Below the pieces are notes generated by a model. The model did not search any database. It had not been told where the DNA came from and was given only the letters and a program-made list of their open reading frames with translations. Below, in pieces: positions 25,871 to 37,856 of a stretch of DNA of 64,000 nucleotides (position 1 is the stretch's first letter; the number at the start of each line of letters is the position of its first letter). The position numbers and the translations under genes were made by a program. Origin of the DNA: Cryptomeria japonica (lineage: Eukaryota; Streptophyta; Pinopsida; Cupressales; Cupressaceae); the NCBI RefSeq assembly GCF_030272615.1, contig NC_081410.1, forward strand, positions 570,481,152 through 570,545,151, written 5' to 3'.

Positions 25871-26099
25871 TTTATGGCAACATCTATCAATAATAAATAC
25901 ACGACTTACTCAACATCATCAAATCAAAATCTCCTCACATCACATCTCTCCCCCTTTGACATCAAGGACAAAGGTGAGCAAAATTCTCCCTATGCAACTC
26001 ACTTCTGCTCCCCCTAAGAGGATGCACCCAAGCATTAGTTCAAATAAGAATATTCAAGGAGTTCACTGGACCAATGCACATCCAAATGTACATTAGTTC

Positions 26100-28180
26100 A
26101 AATTAGGAAGGGGTAATACCCCTAACTCCTGTCAGAGATACTCAAAAGTATCTTTATGGAACACCTTTGTGAAGATATCTGCAATATTCTCTTTTGTAGG
26201 TACATACTCAAGCTTTACTTCATTATCCGACACCTTTTCCCTCAAGAACTGATACCGAATAGATAGATGCTATATTTTGGAATGTTGTACCGCATTCTTA
26301 AAAATGTTTATTTCACTAGTGTTATCACACATAATTGAGATGGGTTCATTAAACAATACACCTATATCCTTGAAAGTCTACTTCATCCACATTCTCTGTG
26401 TGTAGCATGAATATGTTGCACTATATTCTAATTCAACTATAGATAAACACACAAAATATTTCTTCTTACTTGATCAAGAAACCAACTGAGAGCCAAGAAA
26501 TAATGCTCCACGACTTGTACTTTTCCTACCATTAACACTTCTGACCCAATCTATGCATTTGTATCGGCTATAAGAGTAAAATTTGAATTTTTGAGATACC
26601 ACAAGCCAAACTCTCATGTTCCTTTTAAATATCTAAAATAAAAATTTACTGCCACAAAATGTGATTCTTTTGGTTCTTGCTGAAATCTAGATGCTAGACA
26701 AACTGCATACATGGTATCTGGTCTGGTAGCAGTCAAATATAAAAATCGTCCAATCATTGATCTATACTTACTTGCATCGACTTTAGGAGATTCATCAAAT
26801 TTTATTATCTTACATTCGGTGGTCATAGGTATACACAAGTTTAGAATTCTCCAATCCAAACTTCTTCAACAATTCTTTATTGTATTTAGATCGAGAAATA
26901 AAAATTCCTTTTCTATTATGATTTAATTGCAAACCTTGGAAGAAATTTAACTCACCAATCATGGACATCTCAAATTCCTTCTACATCTCATTAGAAAACT
27001 TTATGCACATGCCTTGATTACCTCCAAATATTATGTCATAAACATACACTACAATAATTAAGATTTTTATTGAGTCATTTTTGAAATAAAGATTACAATC
27101 AGTAGATCCCTTTTGAAAAGCTTGATCAATTAAATACTTATCTAGCCTTCCATAAGAAGCTTTAGGAGCTTGTATGAATCCATACAAAGTCTTATTCAAT
27201 CTACGAATAATGTTCGAATAATCTCTCAACTTAAAGCCTTCTAGTTGTTCAATGTTAACTTCTTCTTTCAATTCTCCATTAAAAAATAATGCTCTTTACA
27301 TCCATCTGATAAACCTTGAAATCCTTAAAAGTTGTAAAAGTGAGAAACATCCCGATTGCCTCCATCCAAGCAATAGGGGCATATGTCTCCTCAAAGACAA
27401 TGCCTTCAACTTGTGTGTATCCTTTTCAAACCAACCGTAATTTAATTTTCACAAATTTTCCATCCTCATTCAACCTTTTTCGGAATACCCATTTTGTTCC
27501 AATTACATTCTTGTCTTTCGGTCTATGAACTAGTTTGCATGTCTAATTTTCTTAGTTTGGTCCAATTATTCTCTCATTTACTTCTTCCAACTTTCATCAT
27601 TGCAAGCTTCTTCTATAGTTTTTGGTTTTGTCTCAGATAGTAAACATAACAAAACTTGTTCTTGAGCTTCTTTGCTTCTTGTGATGATTCCTCTATTCTT
27701 ATCTCTAATAATCTGATTCACTGAATGATTCATCTATACATACCTTGATGTTTTAGATGTAGACACCAGAGCATCCTGAGTTTCTTTTTCTTTCTCTTCT
27801 TATCTAGTTTCCTTTCCACTTTCTCTATCAACGGGTTCATCAGATTCATATCCTGCCAATTTGTTAGATTCTTTAGAAATGTCTTCATAAGCTTTCACAT
27901 TTACACTTTCAACAATCTTGTTCATTCTTTTGTTGTAACATCAATATGCCATTCTATTTGTAGAATATCCTAGGAATCTACCTTCATAATCTCTGCTATC
28001 AAGTTTTCCAAGATTATCCTCATCTCTCTGAATATAACATTTGCTTGCAAATACCTTGAAATATTTTACTATCGGGGTTCTACTATGCCATAGTCCATAT
28101 GATGTCTTTCCGTATCCTTTTTGGTATAGAATTATGTTAAGAGTGTAGACTGTTATTTGAAATGCTACCAGGTAAGACCA
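26100..28180 (-). pseudogene. Copia pol remnant: integrase C-terminus, RT, RNase H
   Basis: Read from 28180 downward, the frames give the integrase end (a VFASKCY segment and a GYSTN segment near 28050-27960), a linker, reverse transcriptase (LNKTLYGFIQAPKASY near 27200), and RT C-terminal and RNase H segments (ATRPDTMYAVCLASRF near 26720, then KLEYVPTKENIADIFTK near 26190). The catalytic YVDD is changed to YVYD. Many stops and frameshifts break it, and everything 5' of the integrase end is missing. It lies directly upstream of its own polypurine tract and 3' LTR. Confidence 0.85.
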
Positions 28181-29269
28181 AATTGATATTGTGAAGATAA
28201 TTTTTCATGTTTTCGGATGTTTGTGGCCATCTGCAATTTTGTTTGTAGATTTTGATGAAATAGAGTATTAGGATTATGAGTTACAACAATAAAACACATT
28301 TATATTAGTAAAACCATAAGTAGGAGGATGCAATGGTTTATTTTGATCATTTGTGATCTTGTGAATTTGAAGAGCTCCTTGGTGTAAATGAATTTTTTGT
28401 GTGACAAGTGCATTTGAATGTTTTCTTAATACCAAGGTTTCACGATTAATTTGAGGAAGTGCGGTTTGATCCCACAATAGTGGGTTACACTTTTTGGTAC
28501 ATCGTAATTTTGGCTGAAATCATACATTTTTTAGAAAATATAATGATTTAACCATCAAGAGGTTCCATTGGAAGTAATTAGTTGGGGAGAGTTAGATCAA
28601 AGGCTCTTAGATAAAAATTTCTTGGATATAACCTCTCTACTTCTAAATCATATCTGCAATGGAGTCTCCTTCGCACCTATCAAGATGCTGATTAAAAACC
28701 TCTTTTACATTAGCTTTTGTGGGGTCAAAGGAATTCATTTAGAATTTTTTTAAAGAATGAAGTCCTTATTATAAGCTTTCCAAATAATATAATTTTCAAT
28801 ACATTTAATTTCATTAATATATTTATGTTTTATTTCTTATGAATGTAGGTTTTTCATCGAACATTAAGGATTGTGTTTCACACGTGAAAAATTGGAAAAA
28901 TAGAGAAAAATATTTGTAAAAAATATATTTTCCCTAGGTATTGATATCCTCATTTCGAAACAAAAAGATGTTAATTCAAATGCAAACATAAAAATTTATG
29001 TATGAGTAAATACACCTTTGTCCAAATTACAATTACTTGTTCTTAAAATATTAACTAAAAAAATTATATTTAACAAAAAATTATGAAAAATATCGATTCA
29101 CTAGATATTGGTGTGACAATTCTACATTTATTCGCTACCAGTTTTTTGAGTTTCCGGTTGATGTTGAACTCTGTCTTACTCTAGAAAATGGAACAATGTT
29201 TAAAATCATTAACCCTAAATTGTGTTTGACTCCTGAAAAATGATGTAATTTTATATAAGGTTGGGTCTC
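28181..29269. other. AT-rich spacer, nothing recognised
   Basis: Short frames only (67 and 61 codons), without motifs. The copia similarity stops near 28180, which marks a truncation breakpoint rather than a gene boundary. Confidence 0.45.
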
Positions 29270-29710
29270 TTCCTTATTTTTATTCACATGGTTATACACA
29301 TTTTTTATATTTATTTCTTCCAGCTTATTCATATAGACACACATCTTGATATCTTTATATTTGTAGAATAAAAGGTCAATCTTATATTTGTAGAATTACA
29401 TTTTTTACTATTTTCATGTCTTAGGTTAATTACACAAATAAAAGGTCAATCTTACATTTGTAGAATTTACATTTAACTTTTCAAAATTCAATATTTAGCA
29501 ACAAAACAATGAACAAGTTTACAGATTTATTGTTATGCTATTATATTTAAAGGCGCTAAATTTGTATCATTTCATATCCCCTCATTTTTCAATCTTTTTC
29601 CAATTATCATTCACATTTAGAGAAGGAAAAAATGAGTTACCTACTCTAAAATGAATCAAGATCTATCCATTCATCTTAGAAGTACTTGCATGAAATTGTG
29701 ATTTGGTTTA
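29270..29710. repeat. Unclassified dispersed repeat, copy 3 (diverged)
   Basis: Weakly collinear with 21290-21771 and 22570-22990, best at the right end (CTCTAAAATGAATC followed by CCATTCATCTTAGAAG). Within it, about 33 bases beginning AATAAAAGGTCAATCTTA occur twice, at about 29367 and 29437. Confidence 0.4.
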
Positions 29711-30203
29711 TTTGATTTTTATACATAATTTTTGGTATTGACCTAGATGAGTATGTCCACTTGCAACATAATGAGATTCTTTTAAGTGTAGTTCAAAATA
29801 CTACTAATCTAAAATATCAAGATCATTTATTTATAAACATAAACCTGACCTTGATCTATGAGATCTAAAATATTTAACTCAAAGATATGTCACATATCCA
29901 ACTCCTTTTAATAGTTTCAAAATTCTACACCACATTGAAAGTCATGTATTCTCTAGCCACATAGCTAAGTTCTCTAACCTCCTTTACATTCAATTTCGTA
30001 TACAATTCAATTTAAAACACATAGACTCATCCCTTAACTCTTAAGGATTCTAATTTTTTTTCTTTTTATATATGATTTAGAACATTAACATAATCTAAAA
30101 CATATTACACCTTATTTCTATATATTATTTATATAGTCTTTTTAGTATTTTGAGCCTTGGTTCCATATTCTAATATTCTAGGATGTAAAGTATCTATTAA
30201 GGG
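29711..30203. other. AT-rich spacer, nothing recognised
   Basis: No coding frame, repeat array or RNA gene is seen. Confidence 0.45.
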
Positions 30204-31002
30204 TGTAGACATCTAAAATTGTTTCTTGATTTATTTTATTAATTCATTAGCTTCTTCCTCTAATAATGAAATAAATATATCAATTTATTTAATTAATTCA
30301 TTAAGCCTTTTCCTTCTATCCAAATAAATATTTATTATTTATTTAATCCCACCTCCATTCTTAGATTAAATAAAGACTTTATTTATTTTATTTATTTATC
30401 CTCCTCTATTAATTAAATAAATACTTTTATTTATTTAATTAATTCAGTTACCTTTTTTCTCTTTCAATCATAGACCTCTAACTTGCTCATAGGGATCATA
30501 ATCTAATTTTGTAGGTATGTGACAAGTGTCAATCATCTATTCATTCACTTTTAATTTTGTACAAATTCAAATCACCTCTTAATCTCCTCCCTCCATCATT
30601 ACCTAACCTCAAATCCTATTAATTCCCTTTCATCTATGTGAACCTACTCATTAATAACCCCTTCTCTTGATCTAAAACCTCCACTTTAAAGTTGATCACT
30701 ATAAAAGAGGCATACTATTCTCATTTTCCATAAAATCATGTCTTGAGCATACTTACACTTTGCCAAAATCATTCAAATAATGCACCATCACAACCACATA
30801 CATTATTCCTTGATCTTTTATGCAAGTGCAACATAAATTTGAGAGCACCCATTATCAAATTCAAGATCATGGAGGATATGAGTCTAATGGAGACTAGCCT
30901 CTTATGCATGTGAAGGTATAAATTTGTTTCTTTTTTGTTATTTGCATGCATTTATTGATCTCTATTGATGTTGTGTTGAATTTGTTTGTAGATATAGGTT
31001 TA
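30204..31002 (+). mobile_element. Gypsy-type LTR-like segment
   Basis: It starts TGTAGACATC and continues with repeated AATTAATTCATT and TTTATTTAATTAA blocks, very like the composition and order of the gypsy LTR that reads from 58665 on the minus strand. A TATA box (TATAAAAG) lies at 30700-30707. No partner LTR or internal region is attached, and the right end was not found. Confidence 0.4.
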
Positions 31003-31100
31003 GTGGTTGGATCTTAATTAGGGTTTAGAAATAGGGTTTAAATTCAGTGGTTGGATCTTAATTAGGGTTTAGAAATAGGGTTTAGTGGTTGGATCTTAAG
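31003..31100. repeat. 38-44 bp tandem repeat, 2.5 copies
   Basis: GTGGTTGGATCTTAATTAG followed by GGTTTAGAAATAGGGTTTA occurs at 31003, 31047 and (partly) 31085. The copia reading frame is cut off at its right edge, so the repeat marks the truncation junction. Confidence 0.85.
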
Positions 31101-33753
31101 ACGATGTACCATTTTTCTGTATCTGGTCAAGTTCCTCTTCCATTGCCTTGATCTAGTCTTCATCTTTATGTGCTTCTTTAAATGATTTAGGCTCAAATTC
31201 AGAGATCATACATGAGTTTTCTCTGACATTTCTTCTTGTAAGGATTCCTACATCCTTATCTCCTATGATTTGATTAGGATCATGATTTAGCTTGACATAC
31301 CAAGGAATGGTCTTGATGGATTCCTCTTGCTTTTCTTCTTCATCTACATCTCCATCAGTATCAACATCTACATTTGCTGATCTAGGAACACTATTACTGG
31401 TACTCGGTTGACTAACAATCGGTTCCTAGAAGGTTGCAACCGATTCGTTTACCACTTGCTCATTGCCGGTTTCCTCAATTTTCTCAGAGGTTTCATCAAC
31501 TCTTACATTGATGCTTTCCATAATTCTCTGAGTCCTATTGTTGAAACACTTGAGAGCTTTGCTCTTGGTGGAATATCCAAGGAATATTCTCTCATCACAT
31601 TTCACATGAAATTTGCTCTAGTGTTCACTCCTCTTGATGTAACATTTGCTACCAAACACTCTAAAGTAGCTAACCACAGCTGTCTTACCGGTCCAATACT
31701 CATAAGGAGTTTTATCCTTACCTTTCTTTATGAGTACCCTGTTCATTGTGTAGACTGTAGTGCTCACCGCTTCTCTCCAAAAGGTGTGAGCTACCTTTCC
31801 TTGAATCAACATGGTTCTAGCTGCTTCAACTATAGTTCAGTTATTCCTTTTTGCTAGGCCATTCTGCTATAGAGTCCGAGGGGCAGACAATTGCCTCTTG
31901 ATGCCATGTTCTTCACAATACTTATTGAATTCACCGGAAGTGAATTCCCCTCCTTGATCAGTTCTTAGGCACTTGATCCTTTTACCATTTTCCTTCTCCA
32001 CTAAAGATCTGAAAGATTTGAACTTTACAAAGGCTTCAGACTTGTCTTTCAAGAATGTGATCCACATCATTCTTGAGCAGTCATTAGTGAGAATCATGAA
32101 GTACCTATCACCCTGTACACTTCTAATTTTCATAGGACCGCATAAATCAGTATGCACAAGATCAAGAAAGTTGTCAGTAGTGAAAGATATGCCTTTAAAG
32201 GTTGAGCAAGACATTTTCCCCAATTCACACTCTCTACACAAGGTATTATCTGATTTTCTTAGCACCGACAACCCTCTAACTACCTTGATCTTACTAGCTT
32301 TCACAATGTTATCAAAGTTTATATGGCAGAGTCTCCTATGCCATATCCAACTATCATCAAATTTTGCCATAAGACATGTACTTATATTTGCATTTAGATG
32401 AAATAGGTTACCTTTGGTCTGCATGCTGGTGGCCACTAATTCACCATTCTTTCCTTTGATTCTGCAAATTCCATTCTTGAATTTCAGAGTGAGGCCACTG
32501 TCATTCAGTTGGGCAACACTCAGAAGGTTGTGTCTGAGACCATCAACCCAATACACATTGTCAACACTACTCTTTTCATTCAGAGAGATGGACCCTCTTC
32601 CTTTGACCATGCATGGTACATCATTTCCAAAGCAAACCACACCACCATCATACTCCTCCAAGGATAGAAACTTGCTCCAGTCACCAGTCATATGGTGAGA
32701 AAAACCACTGTCAATGATCCACTCATTGGAATTATCAAACCAGGAGACAAGAGCCTTCTTGTCTGACACATCTTCCTTGATAGCAACAAACACAATATCT
32801 TCATTTTCTTCATCCTCTGATTCTTCATCTGTGACACCTTCATGAACTACCACAAAACATTTTCTCCATTTTCCTCCTTTGAATTTCTTGAACCTTTCCG
32901 GTTTGTCCTTGTTGTCGCCATTAGGACAGTTTACAGCAATATGTCCTATCCGGTTGCAAGAAAAGCATTTCAAAGGTAGCTTACCTTTGTATTTTTTGGT
33001 TCCTTTAGGAAGTTTCCTGGCAAGGAGAGCTTCAAATGCCATCAAAATCTCCTCATCATCCATTTCTCTGCTCTGTCTTGGTTCACCACTAGTGCTAGCT
33101 TCTTTTCCTTTTCTGGATGGTATAGCAGAAGCTTTAAAAGCTGATTCAGTCTTTTCAACACTGCCATCAAAACTATTTAGCTCATAGGCTGTCAACTTTG
33201 CTATGATGGAGTCTAAGGATACCTTAGTCTTATCTATTGATCTCAGCTCTTGAATAGCATCAACCCTTATTGCATAGACCGGCAATAGGGATCTCGGGAC
33301 TTTTCTTACCACAGTGGCATCTTCTATTTTACCACCTATACTCTTGATATCTCCAACAATGATTTTGATCTTTATTCCATACTGTTGAATGGTCTCACCT
33401 TCAACCATCTGCATATCTTCAAACTTCCCTCTAAGGCTTTCTTCCTTAGCTTGTTTTACATGCTCATCACCGCCATAGATATTTTCAAGAGTATCCCATA
33501 CCTCTTTGGGATTTACCTTATCTTGAACATCAATAAACTCAATGTTAGATAAACTACTAATTAGGGCTTCCATGACTTGCCCATTCTCCTGCATCTATCT
33601 CTTTTGGTCATCGGTAAGGGTACCAGTAGGAACAACATAAATAGTCTCAACATAGCTCTAGTGTTGAGCACCCATGCTTCTAATGAATATCTTCATTCTC
33701 TCTTTCCATATACTAAAATTTTCTCTGTTAAACTTTGGACCTTCCCTCATCAT
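31100..33753 (-). pseudogene. Copia gag-pol, truncated in reverse transcriptase
   Basis: From an ATG at 33753 the frame runs through a gag domain (KFNRENFSIWKERM near 33730), zinc knuckle CFSCNRIGHIAVNC (near 32950), protease WIIDSGFSHHMTG (near 32700), the gag-pre-integrase HxxH/CxxC region (WHRRLCHIN, CRECELGKMSC) and integrase with HTDLCGPM and LRTDQGGEF. In-frame stops lie near 33657, 33596, 31868 and 31826. The third integrase catalytic residue is lost: the AERKN-like motif reads AKRNN. After the integrase C-terminus (FRVFGSKCY) and an acidic linker, the frame ends near 31100 just after LDQIQKN, before the RT palm. The longest open stretch is 575 codons (33594-31867). The element cannot move by itself. 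Confidence 0.93.
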
Positions 33754-33814
33754 TATTAGACTGGGATCTTTACCTCAAGCAGTTAAGCTTATAGCATAGA
33801 GGACTTGGAGAATT

Positions 33815-33827
33815 CTCTGATACCAAT
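33815..33827 (-). other. Primer-binding site of copia element
   Basis: On the minus strand ATTGGTATCAGAG directly follows the LTR end TTATCA. This is the standard initiator-methionine tRNA complement of plant copia elements. It fixes the 5' LTR edge and the element's direction. Confidence 0.9.
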
Positions 33828-35359
33828 TGATAACTTAATGATGAGCGAATAGTACCAAACTGGTATTGAGAGGGGGGGGTGAATCAGTATAGACAAAAAT
33901 TTAGTCCAAAACCAGTTTGACAACAGACACTTCAAATGACTGGCAGACAGAGACATTGGTTTGAAACAGAGTGCAACCAGTAAAGCTAAAAATGTCTGAG
34001 ACAAGCACTAACTGGTTACTCACTTAGCTTTTCACTCAATTCGAGACTAAACTACCATTTCACCCTTATTCATAAATAGGTAATCTATCATCAGATCATA
34101 ATAATAGCTAGTTCAACATGTTTTATTGACAGGCATAAACCACAGAACCATCATATGCTTGACAGACAATAGCAAAGCATCACAAGGTAAAAGCATCACA
34201 CATGACACACATATTTTTCATGTGGAAACCCAACTGGGAAAAACCATGGTGGGGATGAATACCCACAAGTTGTTTTTGAACTCTTTAGTAGTCCGCTCTG
34301 TTAGGAGCCTTGTCCGGTTAGAGACATTACAAAAGGTTATGCTAGGAACCGATCCTATTAGAGATCATCTGGTTAAGGGATGGCTACAATACCTAGTTAA
34401 GGGTTAAACCCTGTTAAAGGTTACCTTGTTAAAGGATTTCAAGAACTAAATAGCTAAAGGATTCCGAACTCAGTAGCTTTGAGTTACCCTGTTAAAGGAT
34501 TTTCAGTAAGTCGGTTAAGGCTACCCTATTAAGGGATTTTCCAACTGTTGAGGTGGTTAGAGATCAACAGGTATTACAATGATTTGGTAACAACACTCAA
34601 TGCCAATGCAGATCCTCTTAAGCTCCTCTTCACCTTCTGCACTTACACTCTGCAGGTATCACTTCTCTCCTTTTGGTCTGGCAAGAATCACGTATCCCTT
34701 CTCTTGGATACACACACACAACTTTTGCCAACAACCTCAAAAAGAGACACAACATTGACCTTATAGGAAAACAGATAGGTTGGTAGCATAAACCCTAAAC
34801 CCTAAACCTGTTAGGTTAAGGAATTCAAACGGTTCAATCATGACCGTTGAGTACATTGCATTAAATGCAATAGATCTTGATCCAAACTCAAGACATTCTC
34901 CATCGTCCATTTCCACTGATTTTATGGTGGCTGATAACCCATCACATGTTATCACCATTTTACAGACTTCGCACATTCCTGAGGTAGATAAGAACAATCT
35001 CCCTCATGCAAGATCCTTTATGCACACAGGCTTGCGTGGCAACACGATCTATTCTTCTTTACAATGCTAACTCATCACACAATATCATTGATTGAGCCAC
35101 ACAAGCTTGAAGCACATTAATTGGAAACCCTAAAGTTAAGACTACCAACTGGTAGTCATACAATACTTCCATATGCCGATTCCCATAACTATATGTTGGT
35201 TCATCATGAACAAGCACACTGCTTCACTTTGGCACAAATATCGGTTCACAGTGTTATACCGATTCTCACATATGCCGGTTCACACCTCTTCATCATATTG
35301 ACATCAATGACAACATACAATATCATTATGTCCTCATACCGGTTCACATAATGCCAACA
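33828..35359 (-). mobile_element. 5' LTR of copia element
   Basis: Read on the minus strand it starts TGTTGGCATTATG at 35359 and ends GTTATCA at 33828, next to the primer-binding site. The family box GAGAGGGGGGGGTGAATCAG lies near 33870. Two plant telomere-like CCCTAAA units occur near 34795, probably by chance. Its outer end abuts gypsy gag sequence at 35360, so this copia element sits within or against the gypsy copy, but the other insertion edge is missing. Confidence 0.75.
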
Positions 35360-36720
35360 TTATGAGCCTCAGGTCAAACCTCCATGGTGGAGAGATAATG
35401 AACATTGTGAATTACACCAAGGAAGAGGATATAAAACCAGCAATTTGTATCAATTGAAAGATATTGTTCAAGATCTTATTAGTAGAGGAGAAATTGAAAT
35501 AGAAGGACATGACCCTAAAAACATCCAATGATGATCATCTAATGTTCAAGAATCCACTTCCACCACATGATCAAAGGGGTCCTTCCACCTCAAGGTGAAA
35601 CACAGATACTACCACTAATTATACATAAGTTGTATATAATTATATTGTGAATCACCTCTATGACGTTAATGAACAAGTTGAAAATCTCACCATCAAAGAT
35701 CCAAATCTTGCAAGCAACATTGTTACGTGTCATAGCAGGATTACCATTTGAGCAGCACCACAAGGAACGACACCCTTGCCCAAGTAATATAATCTTGTGG
35801 AATAATTGGATAAAATGCCGGCACTCATCTCCATATTAGAGCTTTTGCACTTATCTCCTTCACATAAAACAATCTTGGATCAATCTCTCCAAGAAGCGTC
35901 AGTCCCTGCGAACCTCAACACAGATCAATTTCAAGCCAAGGTTGGTAGTCTCAAGTCATCACCATGCCTCACTTTTTTCTGAAAGTGACAACACTTCCTT
36001 CCAACAACCACATAATGCATCCCTTCACATTGAAGGATTTGAAAACCAACACAAAATCAAGCGAGTCTTGATTGACAATGGAGCTTGCTTGAATATATGC
36101 ACCTTGCAGTTGGTCACAACACTAGTTTATGTCGTCGAATCAGTATATCCTAGCAAAAAGATAACCATTAAAGCCTACGATGATGCTAAGCATTCTTCTA
36201 GAGGAGATGTTGTATTACCTATCAGAGTGGGGCCAGTAGTGAAGCATATCATCTACTAAGTTCTAGACCTTCCTTTTCCATATAATCTCTTGTTAGGAAG
36301 ACCTTGGATACATGCCATGCAAGTCGTTCCATCCACCTATAACCAATGTATCAAGTTTCCTCATAACGGTGTAGAAATCACAATCCTTGGTGATGCAAAC
36401 CTATTTATGTATTGTAATAATATTAACCATCAGCCAGAGATCACCATACCTAACAACAAAGAAGCTATCCCTTCCACATCATATGTTAATCCAACCTTTC
36501 TTTCCAGCTCAACAACCCCTATACCAAAGCAGGAGAAGTTGAAAAAGAAAATGGCTAAGGAAGGTCCCAAGGAATATAATCTTAGCCAACTCTTTTGTGT
36601 TGGGCAATTAATCACCTCCCCTATAACTCATGGCAAACCTCAAAAGTTGCTTCAAAAACCACTGGCCAGGCAAGCATGCACTTTGGCACAATTCATCCCT
36701 AGTAAAAGTCAGGAAGAGGA
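35360..36720 (+). pseudogene. Gypsy copy 1, part a: gag end and protease
   Basis: A gag-derived segment near 35400-35500 reads WWRDNEHCELHQGRGYKTSN, then QLKDIVQDLISRGEIEIEG, the damaged knuckle-like end typical of this gypsy family. Near 36060 the retropepsin motif is VLIDNGACLNICT, and near 36290 LLGRPWIHAMQVVPS. The protease triad D-T/S-G is altered to DNG. Several stops and frame changes separate these segments. The 5' part of the element, with its LTR, is gone at the copia junction. It continues after the solo LTR at 37857. Confidence 0.85.
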
Positions 36721-37856
36721 TGTAGGTCCCAGAGACAACTTAGAGGGGGGGGGGGGGGGGGGTGAATCAATTGTCTAATAAATTCAAACCAAAAACTTAT
36801 TAACCAACTTAATGCTTAATATCAGTAAATCAGTGAATCAATTGTCTAATAAATTCAAACCAAAAACTTATTAACCAACTTAATGCTTAATATCAGTAAA
36901 TCAGTTAAGTATGCCAGTAGACAGTGTTAACAGTAAATTGCTATACTGGTAAGAATTAATGCATGAAACATAAGCACACAGTCATCCACAACACATTACA
37001 CCAATATTTGTACGTGGAAACCCTGTAAGTGAAAAACCATGGTGGGAAACCTTACCCACAATCAGATGATACTACTGCAGATAGTAAGTGTATAAGAGGG
37101 GTGTGCACATGCAGAAAGGCCAACAACCTAGAGCTCACTGCTCAATCACAAATGAGAGTCACACTGACTACAGTTGGATGGTTAAATCCAATAAGAATGT
37201 ACTGCACAAAATTGCATCTACATATGCTGAATTCAGTACCAGTGTAATGCTGATATGCTTCTACAAAAACCTAACTTCACCTTCAAATGATGTCTTCGTG
37301 TATGCCTCTACTTTATCTCGCATATACTTTCACTTGAATCTTTTTCTCATTCCACACTTGATCTTACAAATAAAATCTTACATATATACCATACCCTAAG
37401 ACCAATTTTAGTAGGTCGGCTCTACAAGATATTACAATAATTTTTTTTTTACAAACAATACAATATCCGATGCAATAACCGATTGAATATGTCGTCTTAA
37501 TGCATTTACAGCAATAATAAATCATCTCCATAGCATGCCATGCTGATCTGGAAAAGATAAACCTGTCGGTGTAACCCTAGATAACCTGGACCTATTTGTC
37601 GGTAAAAGCAAATATGCAAATAAGAATATACCAATGATTATTACTTCAAAATAAAGTGTCCACATGATGTCTTTGACATTACCAAGTGTCTTCCATGTCA
37701 TTCCAGGTACCGGTGAACATTATATCCTGTCAATTAATCATATACCGGTAACTGTTGCACAGTTTACTGTTTGTCGGTGAATGTTGCTAGATCTCCAAAG
37801 TAGGTGTATTTAGTAGGTATTGACATCAATGACAAAGCCATACCAAAATACCAACA
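36721..37856 (-). mobile_element. Copia-type solo LTR with perfect target duplication
   Basis: The 1136-bp unit begins TGTAGG and ends CCAACA, and is flanked by GAGGA at 36716-36720 and at 37857-37861. The gypsy reading frame continues in phase when the LTR and one GAGGA are disregarded. It contains the family box with a long G run (near 36747) and an internal tandem duplication of about 72 bp (36761-36903). There are no internal coding or priming sites, so it is a solo LTR left by recombination. Confidence 0.93.

Noticed and set aside
34793-34813. Telomere-like CCCTAAA repeats
   Set aside because: There are only two units inside a copia LTR, too few for an interstitial telomere.
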